Source: an uncultured Desulfotomaculum sp.
GTDB taxonomy: Bacteria; Bacillota; Desulfotomaculia; Desulfotomaculales; Desulfotomaculaceae
Assembly: GCA_946411205.1 (NCBI GenBank)
Contig: CAMKDG010000026.1
Location: 1 to 35,865 of the forward strand
Direction: 5' to 3'
DNA length: 35,865 bases
Part shown: positions 1 through 7,583 of the stretch, in pieces
Layout: each line of letters opens with the position of its first letter
How positions within the stretch are numbered: position 1 is the stretch's first letter
Position numbers and translations under genes: made by a program
Notes under the pieces: model-generated
What the model saw: the letters and a program-made list of their open reading frames with translations, nothing else
Told to the model about the DNA's origin: nothing
Databases searched by the model: none

Positions 1-1372
1 CATCGCCAATTGACTGCAGCGTCGTCTCAAGCAATTCCTTTTCCTGCATTAGCTCACTGCGATACCTTTCCCGATCTGTCGCGTCAAAAATAATGGAATA
101 GAATAACTTGCTTTCCTCGTCGATAATGGGGCAGGAATAGACATCCAACAGACGCGTCTCTCCACTTTTTAAGCGATAGGGAACAGCGGAACAATGGTTA
201 TGTTCGTTTAAACTTTGAAATCTCTTCTCAAATTGATCGGATGGAAGCATATTAATATCCGAAATCTTTAGGCTGAGAAGTTCTTCTCTGGAATAGCCGT
301 AAAACTTGCAGGCTGCAGGGTTTGCGTCCATGATACATTTAGAAGCAGGATCGAAAATTAGCTGAATTGCACTGTGCTGGTTGAACATGGCCTGAAGTCG
401 CTGAGCCAGCATGGCATAGCGCCACTGCACCTGCTCCAATCTCTTTCTGCTGGAAAGAAGCAGGATAAATACAATGCAACCTACCGCAGTGGTTAGCAGG
501 ATGGATGCAATACTAGTACGTACCACATCTTTAAAGATACTCTCCGAACGCAACAGTACATCCGGTCCCCGCACAAAGGATACCAGATGCCAATCGTTAT
601 ACTCCAATTGATCCGCAGATACAAAGTAGGTTTCTCCCTTGCGGTTGAATGTGGTACTGTCCATATCCCGGCTGCTGATGATGCCGGCAATACGGTTCAC
701 CTCCGCCCGAGTCAGGCCATATTTTGCCAAATTGGTGAACAGGTTGCCTTTTTGGTCCGGCTGGAATGTGTTAAAGATGATGCGCCCATCGGAGGTGACT
801 AGGCAGCTTTGCACGTGCTTGTAGACGGCGCTATCGGAAATCTCCGGAAGCAAGCCGTCAGCCTGTATGCGGGTATATAGAGCACCTGCTACATCGCCAT
901 TCACCCGCAGCGGTGTGAACACGGAAAAATAATAGCCTGCCAAATGTTCGTAATAGTGTATATCGCTCACCACGGTTTCGCCTCGGGTCAACCGCTGATA
1001 GGTTTCCCTTTCCAAAGCGCCCGCCACCATCTCTTCCCGGCTGATGTATTCGATGGCGTGGGTAGGGTTCATGACGTTTAGCTGCTCTAAAAATCCTGGA
1101 GACCAATGGCCGTCATTACGCCGGGGCATGGCTTCCGCCTCTTGTATGGTGCTGCTTGCATCCGCGATAACTTTATTGATCTGAACGGCGTTGTTGTGGG
1201 TATGAATGTTTAGGCTGCTGGTCACCATACTTTCGAATTCCTCATTCAGCCTTTGCTTTTGATGCATGAAAAGCAGGATGATGGCGGCCATGAATACAAG
1301 GCTGCATAAAACTAACACCAGAACTGACTTTTTCCCCAACACCGGCTCATTCTTTTGCTTCATATATTCCAT
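1..1372 (-). CDS. membrane PAS sensor protein, 3' end outside window
   Basis: Partial gene; the first 457 codons are visible and the frame is still open at base 1. The product starts MEYMKQKNEPVLGKK, has a membrane helix at about residues 16-36, an extracytoplasmic region of roughly 240 residues that looks like a Cache-type sensor (it contains the phrases HYYEHLAGYYFSVFTPL and DGRIIFNTF), a second membrane helix (SIASILLTTAVGCIVFILLL), and then a PAS domain (FDPASKCIMDANPAACKFYG). The last visible residues, LLETTLQSIGD, are typical of the start of a second PAS domain. The output domain (GGDEF, EAL, HD or kinase) lies off the left edge, so the function cannot be stated beyond signal sensing. 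The ATG at 1372 is chosen because GAAGGGG precedes it; a second in-frame ATG lies at 1363. Confidence 0.85.
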   Translation of the reverse strand, partial: MEYMKQKNEPVLGKKSVLVLVLCSLVFMAAIILLFMHQKQRLNEEFESMVTSSLNIHTHNNAVQINKVIADASSTIQEAEAMPRRNDGHWSPGFLEQLNVMNPTHAIEYISREEMVAGALERETYQRLTRGETVVSDIHYYEHLAGYYFSVFTPLRVNGDVAGALYTRIQADGLLPEISDSAVYKHVQSCLVTSDGRIIFNTFQPDQKGNLFTNLAKYGLTRAEVNRIAGIISSRDMDSTTFNRKGETYFVSADQLEYNDWHLVSFVRGPDVLLRSESIFKDVVRTSIASILLTTAVGCIVFILLLSSRKRLEQVQWRYAMLAQRLQAMFNQHSAIQLIFDPASKCIMDANPAACKFYGYSREELLSLKISDINMLPSDQFEKRFQSLNEHNHCSAVPYRLKSGETRLLDVYSCPIIDEESKLFYSIIFDATDRERYRSELMQEKELLETTLQSIGD

Positions 1373-1756
1373 ATGGCTATCCCCTTCTCAGCACCTGATA
1401 TGGATTGTAATAAAGAAGGTGCCGAATAAGCCCTCTCCCTTCGCAAAGTGGTTAGGCACTTTTTCAGCACCAACTGTCGACTGTAGTGATCAGTTGATTT
1501 AAATTTATTTTGACACGGCAACCGAGCGTTTTTCAAGACATATTGATAAATTTTGGCAGGAATCTTTGAAACTGTGGCTATGGAATGGTGTTATCTGAAT
1601 TGGCAAATTTAGTTTCGCCCGTAATATGCCCTAAAAATAGAGTATGTCCTGCGTTGTTCACGCAAGACATACATTGTGCGGTTAATTTCTAAATCAATAA
1701 TGGAAAAAATTTTCTCGACACGAGCGGAAGCAGACCGCTACGGGTCACTAGAGACG

Positions 1757-1821
1757 TATTCCATAACATAAGACCTGTGAACGGGGTGTATCCCTTTCCA
1801 CAGGTCTTATGTTATGGAATA
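1757..1821. repeat. perfect 23-bp inverted repeat, 19-nt loop
   Basis: Left arm 1757-1779 (begins TATTCCATAAC, ends ACCTGTG) is the exact complement of right arm 1799-1821; the loop is 1780-1798. No T-tract follows either arm, so a simple intrinsic terminator is unlikely. It could be a remnant of a miniature mobile element or the stem of a small RNA. No second copy was seen in the window. Confidence 0.75.
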
Positions 1822-1891
1822 ACCTTATTTCCTACATACAATTTACTATTTCAATCCACAGTCCACATAGCCGAACTGACATAATAAGATT

Positions 1892-1919
1892 AGCATACAC
1901 CATTCCAAGAAATTGTCAA
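1892..1919 (-). promoter_or_regulatory. candidate sigma-A promoter reading into the 23-bp hairpin
   Basis: On the minus strand TTGACA (1919-1914) is followed after 16 bases by TATGCT (1897-1892). A transcript from here would pass through the 1757-1821 hairpin and then the small hairpin at 1723-1739, with no ORF of note. The spacing is one short of ideal and there is no independent support. Confidence 0.3.
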
Positions 1920-2148
1920 ATCCCGTCTTATCTTTCAGTAAGTTGTATTGTAGGTAATAGACATATAGTAATTAGGGACCGACATAAGATAAATAAGACA
2001 AGGAAAAGAAAGAGATGATAATCATGCTGATTCGCGCGCCACCAAAGATATCAAATGAAATGGGCGGGCCACCCGTGAGCGGCAAAAACCCCACACGGGT
2101 GCCACCTGTTCCTAATTTGCTTAATTACACTATATTAGAGGTAAGAAA

Positions 2149-2185
2149 GGGGGTCGCAAAAACTCAGTTTTGCGACCCCCTTTTT
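2149..2185. terminator. intrinsic terminator downstream of the lipoprotein gene
   Basis: GGGGGTCGCAAAA (2149-2161) pairs perfectly with 2168-2180 around a 6-base loop, followed by TTTTT on the plus strand and TTTCTT on the minus strand. It lies just past the minus-strand lipoprotein gene ending at 2189. Confidence 0.85.
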
Positions 2186-2188
2186 GCT

Positions 2189-2674
2189 TTATTTCATGTT
2201 GTTCAATGCGTCCTTATATTTATTGGCGACTTCCTCTTTTAAATTTCCATTGATTTGAATTAATATATTATCTTTCTCAACTACCCAGGAGAAAAACATA
2301 GCACTTTCTTTACCCATTTTCACATAATAATCTCTGGTTTTTTCCAGTTCTTCTTTTGTAGCAAAAGCAAATATTCTACCGCCATTATCCGGGCCAAGTG
2401 ATGGAATAAAGAATCTGATTCCTTCTTTTGCCATCATTGGGGCCATGCCATAATCATCTTTGGTCATCTCTCTGGGGCTTTCGCACTCTAACCCTGCGGC
2501 CTTGATTGCCTCAATAGCATGGTTGGCGTTCCACTTTTCAAACGTATTTATTATTGGCTTTTTAGATTCCTCTTGTTGTGGGTTGGGTTGGTTTATTGCT
2601 GCTGGCTTATCGCTAGCACACCCGGAAAGCATAAACACGACCATTAACAGTACCACCATTAAAATTCTCTTCAA
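2189..2674 (-). CDS. hypothetical lipoprotein, 161 aa
   Basis: A secreted lipoprotein of unknown function. The N terminus has a basic start (MKR), a hydrophobic stretch and a clear lipobox LSGC with the lipidated cysteine at about residue 19. A Pro/Gln-rich linker (residues 22-40) precedes a soluble domain of about 115 residues containing NANHAIEAIKAAGLECE and a mixed alpha/beta pattern ending in a helix (EEVANKYKDALNNMK). The start is TTG at 2674, supported by GGAGGGG about 7 bases upstream. It is monocistronic and followed by a strong terminator. I do not recognise the domain family. Confidence 0.85.
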   Translation of the reverse strand: MKRILMVVLLMVVFMLSGCASDKPAAINQPNPQQEESKKPIINTFEKWNANHAIEAIKAAGLECESPREMTKDDYGMAPMMAKEGIRFFIPSLGPDNGGRIFAFATKEELEKTRDYYVKMGKESAMFFSWVVEKDNILIQINGNLKEEVANKYKDALNNMK

Positions 2675-3032
2675 AACATCCCCTCCTAAATTTAATAGAT
2701 ATCCTATATAATCTCTATTAATATTACTTTCGTCAACTATTTAGGATTTTTTCGACATTATTTGTACATATCACGTTGTTCCTACAATTTCTGTAACTGG
2801 TCCACATGCCAAAGCTGAGGTACTGCAATTCCCGGAGTCTAGCAGTAAGTTTGCGCGACAGCCTAGGGTCGGTGGTTTACATCAGGACTAACATTTCCTT
2901 TAGATCAGTTTTCGAGGAGCAGGTCACACACGTTTTTATCGTATACGCTAGCCACATACGTACAATGAAAAAAACCTCTGCGTATTTGCACTTAGCAAAT
3001 TACACAAAGGCTTAAATCATAAAAAATACTAC
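2675..3032. other. intergenic region left of the att-like copy
   Basis: No convincing gene is present. The plus-strand ORF at 2806-3015 overlaps a terminator and has no ribosome site. The only clear structure is the terminator at 2968-3010. Confidence 0.5.
2968..3010 (-). terminator. minus-strand terminator just beyond the tRNA-Leu 3'-end copy
   Basis: On the minus strand a long stem (CCTTTGTGTAATTTGC pairing with GCAAATACGCAGAGG, with wobble pairs and one bulge) is followed by seven T. It lies about 20 bases downstream of the tRNA-Leu fragment at 3033-3051 in the same orientation. I infer it was the native tRNA-Leu terminator before the element inserted. Confidence 0.7.
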
Positions 3033-3051
3033 GTGTCGAAGGCGGGACTTG
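3033..3051 (-). repeat. att-like duplicate of the tRNA-Leu 3' end
   Basis: GTGTCGAAGGCGGGACTTG is identical to 7586-7604, the 3' part of tRNA-Leu (acceptor 3' strand and part of the T arm), and lies in the same orientation. The match stops abruptly after this core. Both the position relative to the tRNA 3' end and the orientation are those expected of the distal attachment site of a tRNA-targeting integrative element. Confidence 0.8.
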
Positions 3052-3141
3052 CCCACATCACCGCACAAGATATAATTACCAAATTTAGTTTTAACTAAAA
3101 TTAATGATTTGATTAATTTTCAACAAGGGTAGTTCTATCGC

Positions 3142-3179
3142 AAAAAGGAGTCTCCAGCTACTTAGACTGAGACTCCTTT
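3142..3179 (-). terminator. terminator after the small membrane protein gene
   Basis: AAAGGAGTCTC (3144-3154) pairs with GAGACTCCTTT (3169-3179); on the minus strand TTTTT follows the stem. It lies downstream of the gene ending at 3246. Confidence 0.75.
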
Positions 3180-3245
3180 CTCTTCTACATATGCAAACAA
3201 TTTAACTTAATGTTCCTTTTGTAAGACGAGTTATTACTTAAGCAC

Positions 3246-3482
3246 CTAATGCAATATAAATTTTTGGATAGATACAAATAGTGAAAATGCAAATACGACT
3301 ATTAACAACCAGCCTATCGGCTTTTTATTTTGTTGAAACTCTTGGATTCCCATTACCAACATCGATAGGCCTAAAAATAATATCATATATGCATGAAACT
3401 CAAAATTTTGTGTAATTAGCCCGTAAATCGCTAAGCCAAATGCTATAATTGATAATACGATACGTAAAAACCTCAACAACAC
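3246..3482 (-). CDS. small membrane protein, DUF3953/YczI-like
   Basis: A 78-residue protein made almost entirely of three hydrophobic segments (about residues 6-24, 31-45 and 56-74), separated by a short polar loop EFQQNKKPIG. The size and layout resemble the DUF3953 (YczI-like) small membrane proteins of Firmicutes; this is recognition from pattern and no function is known. The start is GTG at 3482, with a GGGGGG ribosome site about 5 bases upstream. It lies inside the tRNA-bounded remnant but in its own transcription unit with its own terminator, so it may be cargo rather than a phage structural gene. Confidence 0.7.
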   Translation of the reverse strand: MLLRFLRIVLSIIAFGLAIYGLITQNFEFHAYMILFLGLSMLVMGIQEFQQNKKPIGWLLIVVFAFSLFVSIQKFILH

Positions 3483-3640
3483 ATGTCCCCCCGTTGAAAT
3501 CTGCTTTTATCTTAATTAAGATAACTTATTTTTTCTTTCATTCATTATAAAATTTTTATTCTACAAATATTCCCATAAACCTTGTTAAGTTAAAATGTTG
3601 AAAAATGTCAAATATCAACAAGTATAATTAAACAGAGCCT

Positions 3641-3667
3641 AAAAAAGACCGGAGCACTAAGCCCCGG
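3641..3667 (-). terminator. terminator of the tail-fibre gene pair
   Basis: CCGG (3649-3652) and CCGG (3664-3667) with inner GC pairs form a hairpin; the minus strand then reads TCTTTTTT. It lies about 80 bases downstream of the gene ending at 3748. Confidence 0.7.
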
Positions 3668-3747
3668 CCATAATTTAAATCTAATACATAATTTTATCAT
3701 GATTGTCGCTTTTTAGGTCTGTTATGCGCTTAGCAGTTTCCATTAAA

Positions 3748-4056
3748 CTACTTGTTGACCAAATGGTTGGGTTTGACTTTGGAACTCCAGTATTTGTATG
3801 TCTTTTTCATCCAACTGTTGATTGACAGAGGCTCCGGTACTGGGCTTGGGTCATGCGCCTCGACAGCCTCCTCGATAGCGTCTAATTCCTCCTGGGTTAT
3901 GTCGGGATGGACGTAAATCGTGACGGTTTCCTCTGTACTGTAAACTGCGCTGGTGCCATCTGGTTGCAGGGGTTGGATTAGGTTTTGTTTAAGAAGTTCG
4001 TCAGATAGTTTACCGAGGTTTACGGTTTTTTGTATGCAAATCGGTAAGTAGTTCAT
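3748..4056 (-). CDS. small phage protein downstream of the tail fibre
   Basis: A 102-residue protein of unknown function. It has a short N-terminal region (MNYLPICIQKTVNLG), a central acidic stretch (HPDITQEELDAIEEAVEAHD) and a basic C terminus (WMKKTYKYWSSKVKPN). Small acidic proteins of this kind often follow tail-fibre genes in Firmicute phages, where they may be chaperones or accessory tail proteins; that role is inferred. The ATG at 4056 is preferred because AGGTGAT lies upstream and it follows the TAG of the tail gene by one base, which suggests coupled translation. An in-frame GTG at 4065 would instead overlap the tail gene. Confidence 0.7.
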   Translation of the reverse strand: MNYLPICIQKTVNLGKLSDELLKQNLIQPLQPDGTSAVYSTEETVTIYVHPDITQEELDAIEEAVEAHDPSPVPEPLSINSWMKKTYKYWSSKVKPNHLVNK

Positions 4057-4057
4057 G

Positions 4058-6724
4058 CTAATCACCTACCTTTACGATTGCCAGATTGACACCGGATACC
4101 GTTAACGATACCCCACTACTTTGAAAGGCAACAATATTAAAATAGTCACCATCCTTAAAATCTAGAAGAAATGTGTGACAAATAACTGTTGACTTTCCGT
4201 TTTCAGTTGTAGGAGGCAGTTGTATTACCTCGTGAGACAGAATTCCGTTAACCCTTGCAGCTAATTGCCGTACGCCCGTGTTATTATAATTAAAGTTAGC
4301 TGTCACCGTAACCAGATACTTGCCAGGAGTATTTATTTTTATTTTTGCAGGTTCTGACAAATTAAAGAATTTATTAGTATCTACGTTAATTAAGTTAAAT
4401 GTTAAATTTGTAGGTGTATCACTTATTATGGATTGATTTACTGAATTACTCTCTACCTTACAGATAGGTGTTTTCCTCAACAGCCCACGATTCCTCAACG
4501 CCATTTCCAACGCCGTCACATCGGTAGTCACCTTTGCCAACTCGTCAACCAGAGTATCTACAGTTGTCTTGATATTTCTGTCATAGGTAGCGGTAGCGTC
4601 AACAGACAGAAGCGGTGCGGTAAATTCCTCCGGTAGGGCTAGGTAGGTGACGCTGTATTGGGCAGTGGGGTCGAAGTTGGATGGGAGAATATAAACATCC
4701 TCCATACCATAAGTATTATTTGTTGGTAGTCTATGAAGCCACAATGGGTCAGCTAAACTATTCTTAAATACTGCCAAAATGGACTTTGTTTTATTATTAA
4801 GCTTAGAGGGTCTTAAATCACCACTTGATGGATTTGTATTATTAATAAACCAAGTGTTGTCAAGGCTAAATTGTCTGGGAGTCGCCAACTCTCTAACCAC
4901 AACACCCTCAAACACTTCCACCTGATTCGCACCTTCATGCAAGGCAAGTTCGCCTTCATGCGGTACGACTTCGGTGGTGGGAGTGGCTAGTTGGTAGTGG
5001 AGTTGGTAGGGGGTCCACCATTCATGTGCCATAGTCGGTAAAGTACTTTGACCATTGCCTGTGTAATTACCTGTTGCACTATTTATCCTTACCCAGCCCT
5101 TTGTACTAGTACCAGTATACGGATTATTAACATTTGCCGTATCATAATCATACATCCTCCACCCATTAAAATACGCCTTAACCTCGTCTGATGTTGGGGT
5201 GTAGTTTTCTCCCCATCCGGAGTCGGTGTCGGATATTGTTAAATACAAGTAATTAGCATCAGCCGAACCATCATTATCAAACAAATAATGAGTATCTGTT
5301 GGTCGACTACCATTTCCGTCTAAATTGACTATTTTCCCATCATGTTTTATCACATATGTTGGAGATGACAACAGACTCTTTTTTTGCCCCCCTACAATGG
5401 GAGCCTTAAATTGTTTATACCCGGTTTTATCTGCGCTGAACACCCACCCCAAACTCCCATCCAACACCTTCTTTTCCCACTTTTTAGTCCGCACCCAATT
5501 ACCGTCAATTTCCTCCAGCGATTCACCATCATATAGAGGCGTTTGGAGGTAGAGGTGAGAGGGGTTGTAGGGTTTGAATTGATCGGGCAATTTGTCGCCA
5601 AGGACTAGCATTGGGTTATCTACTGCTCCAACGCCCAGTGTTGTACCATTTGTTACGTTTACATATACTCTAGTGTTATTTCCAGTATTAAAAGTGGCTT
5701 TTGGAAAACCAGAAAAAACACCTGCCAACCAATTACCATCCATATTGGCAACCTGTAAAGTAGCACTTCCAATACAAAATCCGCTAATAGTATACGCGGT
5801 GTTGGGTAACACATCTATGTATATCCTGACGTGTTCCCATACAATTACTCCACGTAAGTTCACTCGATAAGGACTGTCAATGTATTTCTCTGTGGAAATT
5901 GCTGTCCACTGACTAAACGGCGGCAGCAAATTCTCCCCCTCAACGCGTACAGCCGGGTTCTTCACACACTGGAAGGAGTCGACGTATGGATAACGCGCTG
6001 CGATTTGTTCGGGAGTTAGGATGTCGATTTCATTGTATTCGGCTTGGGTGATTTCGTAGAGGCGGATGCCGTCGACGTAGAAATATTGCCCGATTGAAGT
6101 ATTAAACCCTTGAACCTCTATACCATCTACAACGTCAGATGAACCAATAACAAATTTGTGGTAAATTGGTTTAAATAATGTTGTTGATAGACTAGAAACA
6201 GGTACACCGTTAAAGTTTGTACTTCTACCAATACGAATCTTGTCACCGACAGTTCCGTTTTTTACGTCTGCTACTACAAGATAATACTTATTAGCCTTGA
6301 AAGTAATATTAGCTTTACCACAAGTTGAAGTACCAACGGCAGTTCCGGTAATTTTAATACTACTAGTTCCATATACTTTATTCGCAGTATCCAAAGCAAG
6401 TGTACTCTGCCAAGGACTCCACCTCACTAAATCCTCACAATTCCCGTCCCTACCAAGCAAATTAACCAACTGCCGCCCTTTAAATTTCGGCTTTAGCTGT
6501 GTCGCCCTGGGTGCATTTAGGATACTTAGACCGTGCGGCAAGGTGACGGATTGTTTGCTGTCGGTTTTTAGTTCCTGCGTGTAGTCGGCCAAATGGGTAT
6601 CAAGGACCATCTTTTTAGCAGCGTTTTGATCCATCAAATCCAGGTTTTCGTTATACGCCTGACGGTTGAAAACTTCATTGCCCAGTGGCTTTTTAAGTCC
6701 TAAATTTGGTGTTGTTATAGGCAT
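4058..6724 (-). CDS. phage tail fibre / receptor-binding-like protein
   Basis: An 888-residue structural protein. The N terminus (MPITTPNLGLKKPLGNEVFN, then NENLDLMDQNAAKK) matches the start typical of tail-fibre proteins in Clostridia and Peptococcaceae prophages. The centre contains beta-rich segments resembling carbohydrate-binding modules (about residues 100-240 and 265-400, with phrases such as KANKYYLVVADV and LPNTAYTISGFC), then a helical segment near residues 730-760 (TTVDTLVDELAKVTTDVTALE). The last 130 residues form a C1q/TNF-like beta domain (KINTPGKYLVTVTANFNYN). The ATG at 6724 is chosen because AAGGAGG stands about 7 bases upstream; extending to 6835 would run through a terminator. 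It is the largest surviving gene of the remnant and is intact, so host-surface binding could still be encoded. Confidence 0.85.
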   Translation of the reverse strand: MPITTPNLGLKKPLGNEVFNRQAYNENLDLMDQNAAKKMVLDTHLADYTQELKTDSKQSVTLPHGLSILNAPRATQLKPKFKGRQLVNLLGRDGNCEDLVRWSPWQSTLALDTANKVYGTSSIKITGTAVGTSTCGKANITFKANKYYLVVADVKNGTVGDKIRIGRSTNFNGVPVSSLSTTLFKPIYHKFVIGSSDVVDGIEVQGFNTSIGQYFYVDGIRLYEITQAEYNEIDILTPEQIAARYPYVDSFQCVKNPAVRVEGENLLPPFSQWTAISTEKYIDSPYRVNLRGVIVWEHVRIYIDVLPNTAYTISGFCIGSATLQVANMDGNWLAGVFSGFPKATFNTGNNTRVYVNVTNGTTLGVGAVDNPMLVLGDKLPDQFKPYNPSHLYLQTPLYDGESLEEIDGNWVRTKKWEKKVLDGSLGWVFSADKTGYKQFKAPIVGGQKKSLLSSPTYVIKHDGKIVNLDGNGSRPTDTHYLFDNDGSADANYLYLTISDTDSGWGENYTPTSDEVKAYFNGWRMYDYDTANVNNPYTGTSTKGWVRINSATGNYTGNGQSTLPTMAHEWWTPYQLHYQLATPTTEVVPHEGELALHEGANQVEVFEGVVVRELATPRQFSLDNTWFINNTNPSSGDLRPSKLNNKTKSILAVFKNSLADPLWLHRLPTNNTYGMEDVYILPSNFDPTAQYSVTYLALPEEFTAPLLSVDATATYDRNIKTTVDTLVDELAKVTTDVTALEMALRNRGLLRKTPICKVESNSVNQSIISDTPTNLTFNLINVDTNKFFNLSEPAKIKINTPGKYLVTVTANFNYNNTGVRQLAARVNGILSHEVIQLPPTTENGKSTVICHTFLLDFKDGDYFNIVAFQSSGVSLTVSGVNLAIVKVGD

Positions 6725-6808
6725 TTCTTTCCTCCTTATTCTTTTTACAAAGAATAACCCTGGTAACTGTGTCGCTACTAGGGCATAAAGAGGACATATT
6801 AAAAACAG

Positions 6809-6833
6809 AAAAAGCCCCGGCTTCGGCTGGGGC
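6809..6833 (-). terminator. minus-strand terminator upstream of the tail-fibre gene
   Basis: GCCCCGGC-TTCG-GCTGGGGC (6814-6833) forms a UUCG-capped stem; the minus strand then reads TTTTTCTGTTTTT. It probably ended a phage transcript from a gene since deleted, and it separates the tail-fibre promoter from upstream transcription. Confidence 0.8.
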
Positions 6834-6857
6834 AAAAATCCGCGTGATTATGTTGGT

Positions 6858-6899
6858 TTATTTTTCAACATCTGCAATATGTTCTTTGTACCGCTCCAT
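6858..6899 (-). pseudogene. possible C-terminal scrap of a deleted phage gene
   Basis: Between two minus-strand terminators a 13-codon frame reads MERYKEHIADVEK followed by a stop. It stays open upstream for about 13 more codons (FFVLLCNPT precedes the Met) with no start and no ribosome site. The composition is protein-like and it ends just before the 6809-6833 terminator, as a real gene end would. It may be the tail of a gene lost by deletion. Confidence 0.25.
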
Positions 6900-6920
6900 A
6901 GTGGGATTGCAAAGCAAGAC

Positions 6921-6948
6921 AAAAAATCTCCCAAAATTTTAGGAGATT
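6921..6948 (-). terminator. hairpin with minus-strand T-tract
   Basis: AATCTCC (6925-6931) pairs with GGAGATT (6942-6948), and TTTTTT follows on the minus strand. No gene ending just upstream is recognised. Confidence 0.5.
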
Positions 6949-7061
6949 AATTTTAAATTTCATTTGTAAGGACATGCTGATTTTTGCTATCATTAATAAA
7001 AGTCATACCAACTAACCATTATCAATCCCAGCATCAACTGCAATGCTAAGGAGGGATGAAA

Positions 7062-7181
7062 ATGGATTATTTTAAATTATTTCTGGAAATTATTCAATCA
7101 ACTACAGCAGTAGGCGTTTTTGCATTAGCATATGCTAGTTATCGAAAAAACAAAATCGATGACCCAAAAATGTTCAAGTAA
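7062..7181 (+). CDS. 39-residue small membrane-associated protein
   Basis: A short ORF, MDYFKLFLEIIQSTTAVGVF continuing with ALAYASYRKNKIDDPKMFK. It has a consensus ribosome site (AAGGAGG) about 7 bases before the ATG and a strong terminator 25 bases after the stop, so it looks like a genuine single-gene unit. Residues 5-27 form an amphipathic-to-hydrophobic helix, followed by a charged tail. It is on the strand opposite to the tail genes, inside the prophage remnant. Possible roles are a small phage membrane protein, a holin-like peptide or a toxin-type peptide; nothing in the sequence decides between them. Confidence 0.55.
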   Translation: MDYFKLFLEIIQSTTAVGVFALAYASYRKNKIDDPKMFK

Positions 7182-7205
7182 TCCGAAATGCAATTATCAT
7201 TTTTC

Positions 7206-7229
7206 CCTCTGCTCTTGCAGAGGTTTTTT
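7206..7229 (+). terminator. terminator of the 39-residue ORF
   Basis: CCTCTGC-TCTT-GCAGAGG followed by TTTTTT. Confidence 0.9.
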
Positions 7230-7320
7230 CTCTGATACAGTATATGCAGGGAATTATTTAATTGTAACAGGTAAATTATAACTTTTTTATTTTTTGTAGA
7301 GAAAACTTTGGGGAGATTAG

Positions 7321-7348
7321 GAAAATAGAAAACCCACCGGGTGGTGGG
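7321..7348 (-). terminator. terminator-like hairpin
   Basis: CCCACC (7333-7338) pairs with GGTGGG (7343-7348). The minus strand then reads TTTTCTATTTTC; the plus strand reads CTATTTTAT. It may be bidirectional. Confidence 0.55.
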
Positions 7349-7540
7349 CTATTTTATATAAAGATATCCAGAGGGCGTAATATTGCCTTAGCATTTGGAG
7401 AGTGCTTTTACCTCCGCTTTTTACCACTCTTCTGTTAATGCACCGGTGACAATATTTTTCTACAATCAAGTTTCTGGCATCTCTTTCAAAATCAAGGATA
7501 TTACCATTCAGTGGTTCAGCGACCCGCTAAAAAGCATAAA

Positions 7541-7566
7541 GAGGATGTAGATTTAACTACATCCTC
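7541..7566 (-). terminator. terminator of tRNA-Leu
   Basis: GAGGATGTAG (7541-7550) pairs with CTACATCCTC (7557-7566); the minus strand then reads TTTATGCTTTTT. It lies 18 bases downstream of the tRNA 3' end, inside the element, so it replaces the native terminator left behind at 2968-3010. Confidence 0.75.
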
Positions 7567-7583
7567 AATGTGTGGTAATGCAC

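Larger units (their letters stand above)
1373..2148. other. non-coding region with several hairpins
   Basis: About 800 bases hold no convincing gene. The short ORFs at 1809-2018 and 2015-2242 lack good ribosome sites and protein-like composition. Structures seen: GGTGC/GCACC arms enclosing 1428-1471, which would lie in the leader of the PAS gene; a hairpin at 1642-1672 (GTATGTC/GACATAC with inner TGCG/CGCA); a small AGCGG/CCGCT hairpin at 1723-1739; a perfect 23-bp inverted repeat at 1757-1821; and CACCCGTG/CACGGGTG arms at 2070-2101. The role of these structures is unknown. Confidence 0.6.

Noticed and set aside
1848-1880. ATTTCAATCCACAG, resembling the start of the CRISPR repeat at 34435 (both preceded by TTACT)
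   Set aside because: Similarity ends after eight bases of the repeat and there is no second copy or spacer spacing; likely chance.
1809-2242. Two plus-strand frames of 69 and 75 codons
   Set aside because: The first overlaps the hairpin arm, the second runs through the 2149-2185 terminator into the lipoprotein gene; neither has a convincing ribosome site or protein-like composition.
2806-3015. 69-codon plus-strand frame
   Set aside because: It overlaps the minus-strand terminator at 2968-3010 and has no ribosome site.
6725-6835. N-terminal extension of the tail-fibre protein (37 more residues)
   Set aside because: It would be translated from within a terminator stem, and a consensus AAGGAGG precedes the internal ATG at 6724.
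7349-7536. Minus-strand open stretch without a start, containing VEKYCHRCINRRVVKSGG
   Set aside because: No start codon or ribosome site, it ends at the 7333-7348 hairpin region, and I cannot match it to an integrase or other phage family. It could be a gene scrap but is not supported.
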